A stretch of 64,000 nucleotides of DNA from Pseudomonas sp. (GTDB lineage: Bacteria > Pseudomonadota > Gammaproteobacteria > Pseudomonadales > Pseudomonadaceae), in NCBI GenBank assembly GCA_030603065.1, contig JAUVYN010000006.1:23871-87870 (forward strand). Direction: 5' to 3'. Both the position numbers and the translations under genes were made by a program. Under the pieces are notes generated by a model. That model was not told the DNA's origin and did no database searches. It worked only from the letters and a program-made list of their open reading frames with translations. Position 1 is the stretch's first letter; each line of letters begins with the position of its first letter. Below are positions 62,872 to 64,000 of this stretch, piece by piece.

Positions 62872-64000
62872 AACACTGCGCATACTCATCGTCGACGACA
62901 ATGCCGCTACGCGCTATTCCTTGCGGCGCGTGCTGGAGCAGCAGGGCTACCAGGTGCTCGAGGCCGGTACTGGAAACCAGGGTCTGATGGCGCTGGCCGC
63001 CGAATCGGTGGATGGCCTCATTCTTGACGTCAACCTGCCGGATATGAGCGGGCATGACATCGCCCGCCGCCTGCGCATGCATCCGGCTACCGCGCTGCTG
63101 CCAATCATTCATGTCTCCGCAGCGGCTATCCAGACCCAGGATCTGATAGCCGGGCTGGATGCTGGCGGCGACGCCTATCTGGTGCATCCGGTCGAGCCTG
63201 GAGTGCTGCTCGCGACGCTGCGTACGCTTCTGCGCGTTCGGGATAGTGAAGTGGCTCTGATTGAAAGTGAACGTCAGTTCCGCGAGATTTTCCACAATGT
63301 CGCCGCGCCCATTGCGGTGATTGATGCGCAGTTGCGGGTCGTCGAGTGCAACCATGCCTTCGTGCAGATGATGGGGGTGACCGGCGGAGATTCGCTGGGC
63401 GAATGCTTCTCTGCTGCTGCTGAACAGCCATTTCTGGAGGAAATGGCTGCGCATATCGCTCGTCGCGAACGCTGGCAGAGCTCCGTCAGTATGCGCCGTG
63501 GCCGGGAGACCAAGGAAATCGAATGGCAGATTTCGCCGCATCGGGTAGCTGGCCAGGGTTTGGCTTTCGTCGATGACGTAACCGCGCAGCGCAGTCGCGA
63601 GCGGGATGGACAGCGTCAGCTCGATGGTGCCATCGCGCAGTTGGTTCAGGAGGTCGCTCAGCGCAACAAGGCGGAAGCTGCATTGCTGCAGATGCACAAG
63701 ATGGACGCGCTCGGCAAGCTGACCGGCGGCATCGCGCACGATTTCAACAATCTGCTCACGGCGATCATGGGCAACGTGACCCTCGCGATGCTCGACACGC
63801 AGGTGGAGAGTTCGGGCACGCGGTGGTTGCAGGAGGCGGAGAAGGGCTTGATGCGGGCGCGGGATCTCACGCAGCAGCTCCTCACGTTTGCCAAGGGCGG
63901 CGATCCGATCCGCTCGGCGGTGCAGCTCGCCGAGGTGGTGCGCGAGACGGCGCAGTTTTGCCTGCACGGAGCGAAGGCGAAGTGTCAGTTCGAGTTTGAG
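62864..64000 (+). CDS. Receiver-PAS-histidine kinase, runs off the window
   Basis: Starts at ATG 62864 and stays open to the last base (379 codons seen). It has an N-terminal receiver (LRILIVDDNAATRYSLRRVL, phospho-Asp in LILDVNLPDMSG), a PAS domain (FREIFHNVAAPIAVIDAQL; about residues 135-245), a coiled coil and a HisKA of the HDFNN type (LTGGIAHDFNNLLTAIMGN). The HATPase lies beyond the window. From about 63700 the codon choice shifts: of the last eleven Leu codons seven are CTC and two CTG, and six of seven Thr codons are ACG, unlike the earlier part. It is the probable phosphorelay partner of the kinase at 62008. Confidence 0.88.
   Translation, partial: MPETLRILIVDDNAATRYSLRRVLEQQGYQVLEAGTGNQGLMALAAESVDGLILDVNLPDMSGHDIARRLRMHPATALLPIIHVSAAAIQTQDLIAGLDAGGDAYLVHPVEPGVLLATLRTLLRVRDSEVALIESERQFREIFHNVAAPIAVIDAQLRVVECNHAFVQMMGVTGGDSLGECFSAAAEQPFLEEMAAHIARRERWQSSVSMRRGRETKEIEWQISPHRVAGQGLAFVDDVTAQRSRERDGQRQLDGAIAQLVQEVAQRNKAEAALLQMHKMDALGKLTGGIAHDFNNLLTAIMGNVTLAMLDTQVESSGTRWLQEAEKGLMRARDLTQQLLTFAKGGDPIRSAVQLAEVVRETAQFCLHGAKAKCQFEFE

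Overview
The window is high-GC chromosomal DNA from a gammaproteobacterium of the Pseudomonas / Halopseudomonas type. Support: the tusDCBE-yccA-tRNA-Ser(UGA) block, a Pseudomonas-type aliphatic amidase AmiE with AmiB beside it, ExbB-ExbD-TonB, and dense overlapping operons with ATGA junctions. It carries no transposase, integrase, CRISPR array or rRNA. Genes run off both ends.

Layout. 1-1945: end of a CstA-family permease, a small protein ending in Cys-Cys, and an ArsA-type ATPase. 1942-6813: a TetR regulator divergent from a two-gene RND efflux operon. 6822-10393: a membrane-anchored orphan, a membrane protein plus winged-helix regulator pair, and exbB-exbD-tonB. 10406-16047: an ankyrin lipoprotein and two phospholipase D family cardiolipin synthases meeting tail to tail. 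16090-18588: the tusDCBE sulfur relay, yccA and tRNA-Ser. 18680-25973: a diguanylate cyclase and a signalling operon (large hybrid kinase, CheR, CheB, response-regulator kinase).

26420-43821 is a copper region: a small Cys/His leader protein, cusCBA, CtaG and Sco (cytochrome oxidase copper delivery, opposite strand), a 19-cysteine Csp-type storage protein, a second TolC-like lipoprotein, a Tat-exported multicopper oxidase, a cupredoxin, a CusF-like protein, then a visibly more AT-rich segment (39.1-43.7 kb) with a third cardiolipin synthase, a copper P-type ATPase and a DUF2933 protein. No copper regulator is present in the window.

43873-58252 is an amide/formamide utilisation locus. A response regulator and an unusual sensor, an NCS1 permease fused to a histidine kinase and receiver, are divergent from a urea/short-chain-amide ABC transporter (urtABCDE type), amiE, amiB, fmdA (formamidase) and fmdB. 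The same bipartite palindromic element lies upstream of the transporter operon (48341-48379) and upstream of fmdA (55561-55602), and is the best candidate for the operator of this two-component system. The locus ends with a glycerophosphodiesterase gene broken by a 61-bp insertion that makes a 29-bp direct repeat.

59433-64000 is an RsbR-RsbS-RsbT stressosome module followed by a SpoIIE-type phosphatase and two histidine kinases, one running off the window end, with no sigma-B, RsbV or RsbW in view. This suggests that the stressosome feeds into two-component signalling.
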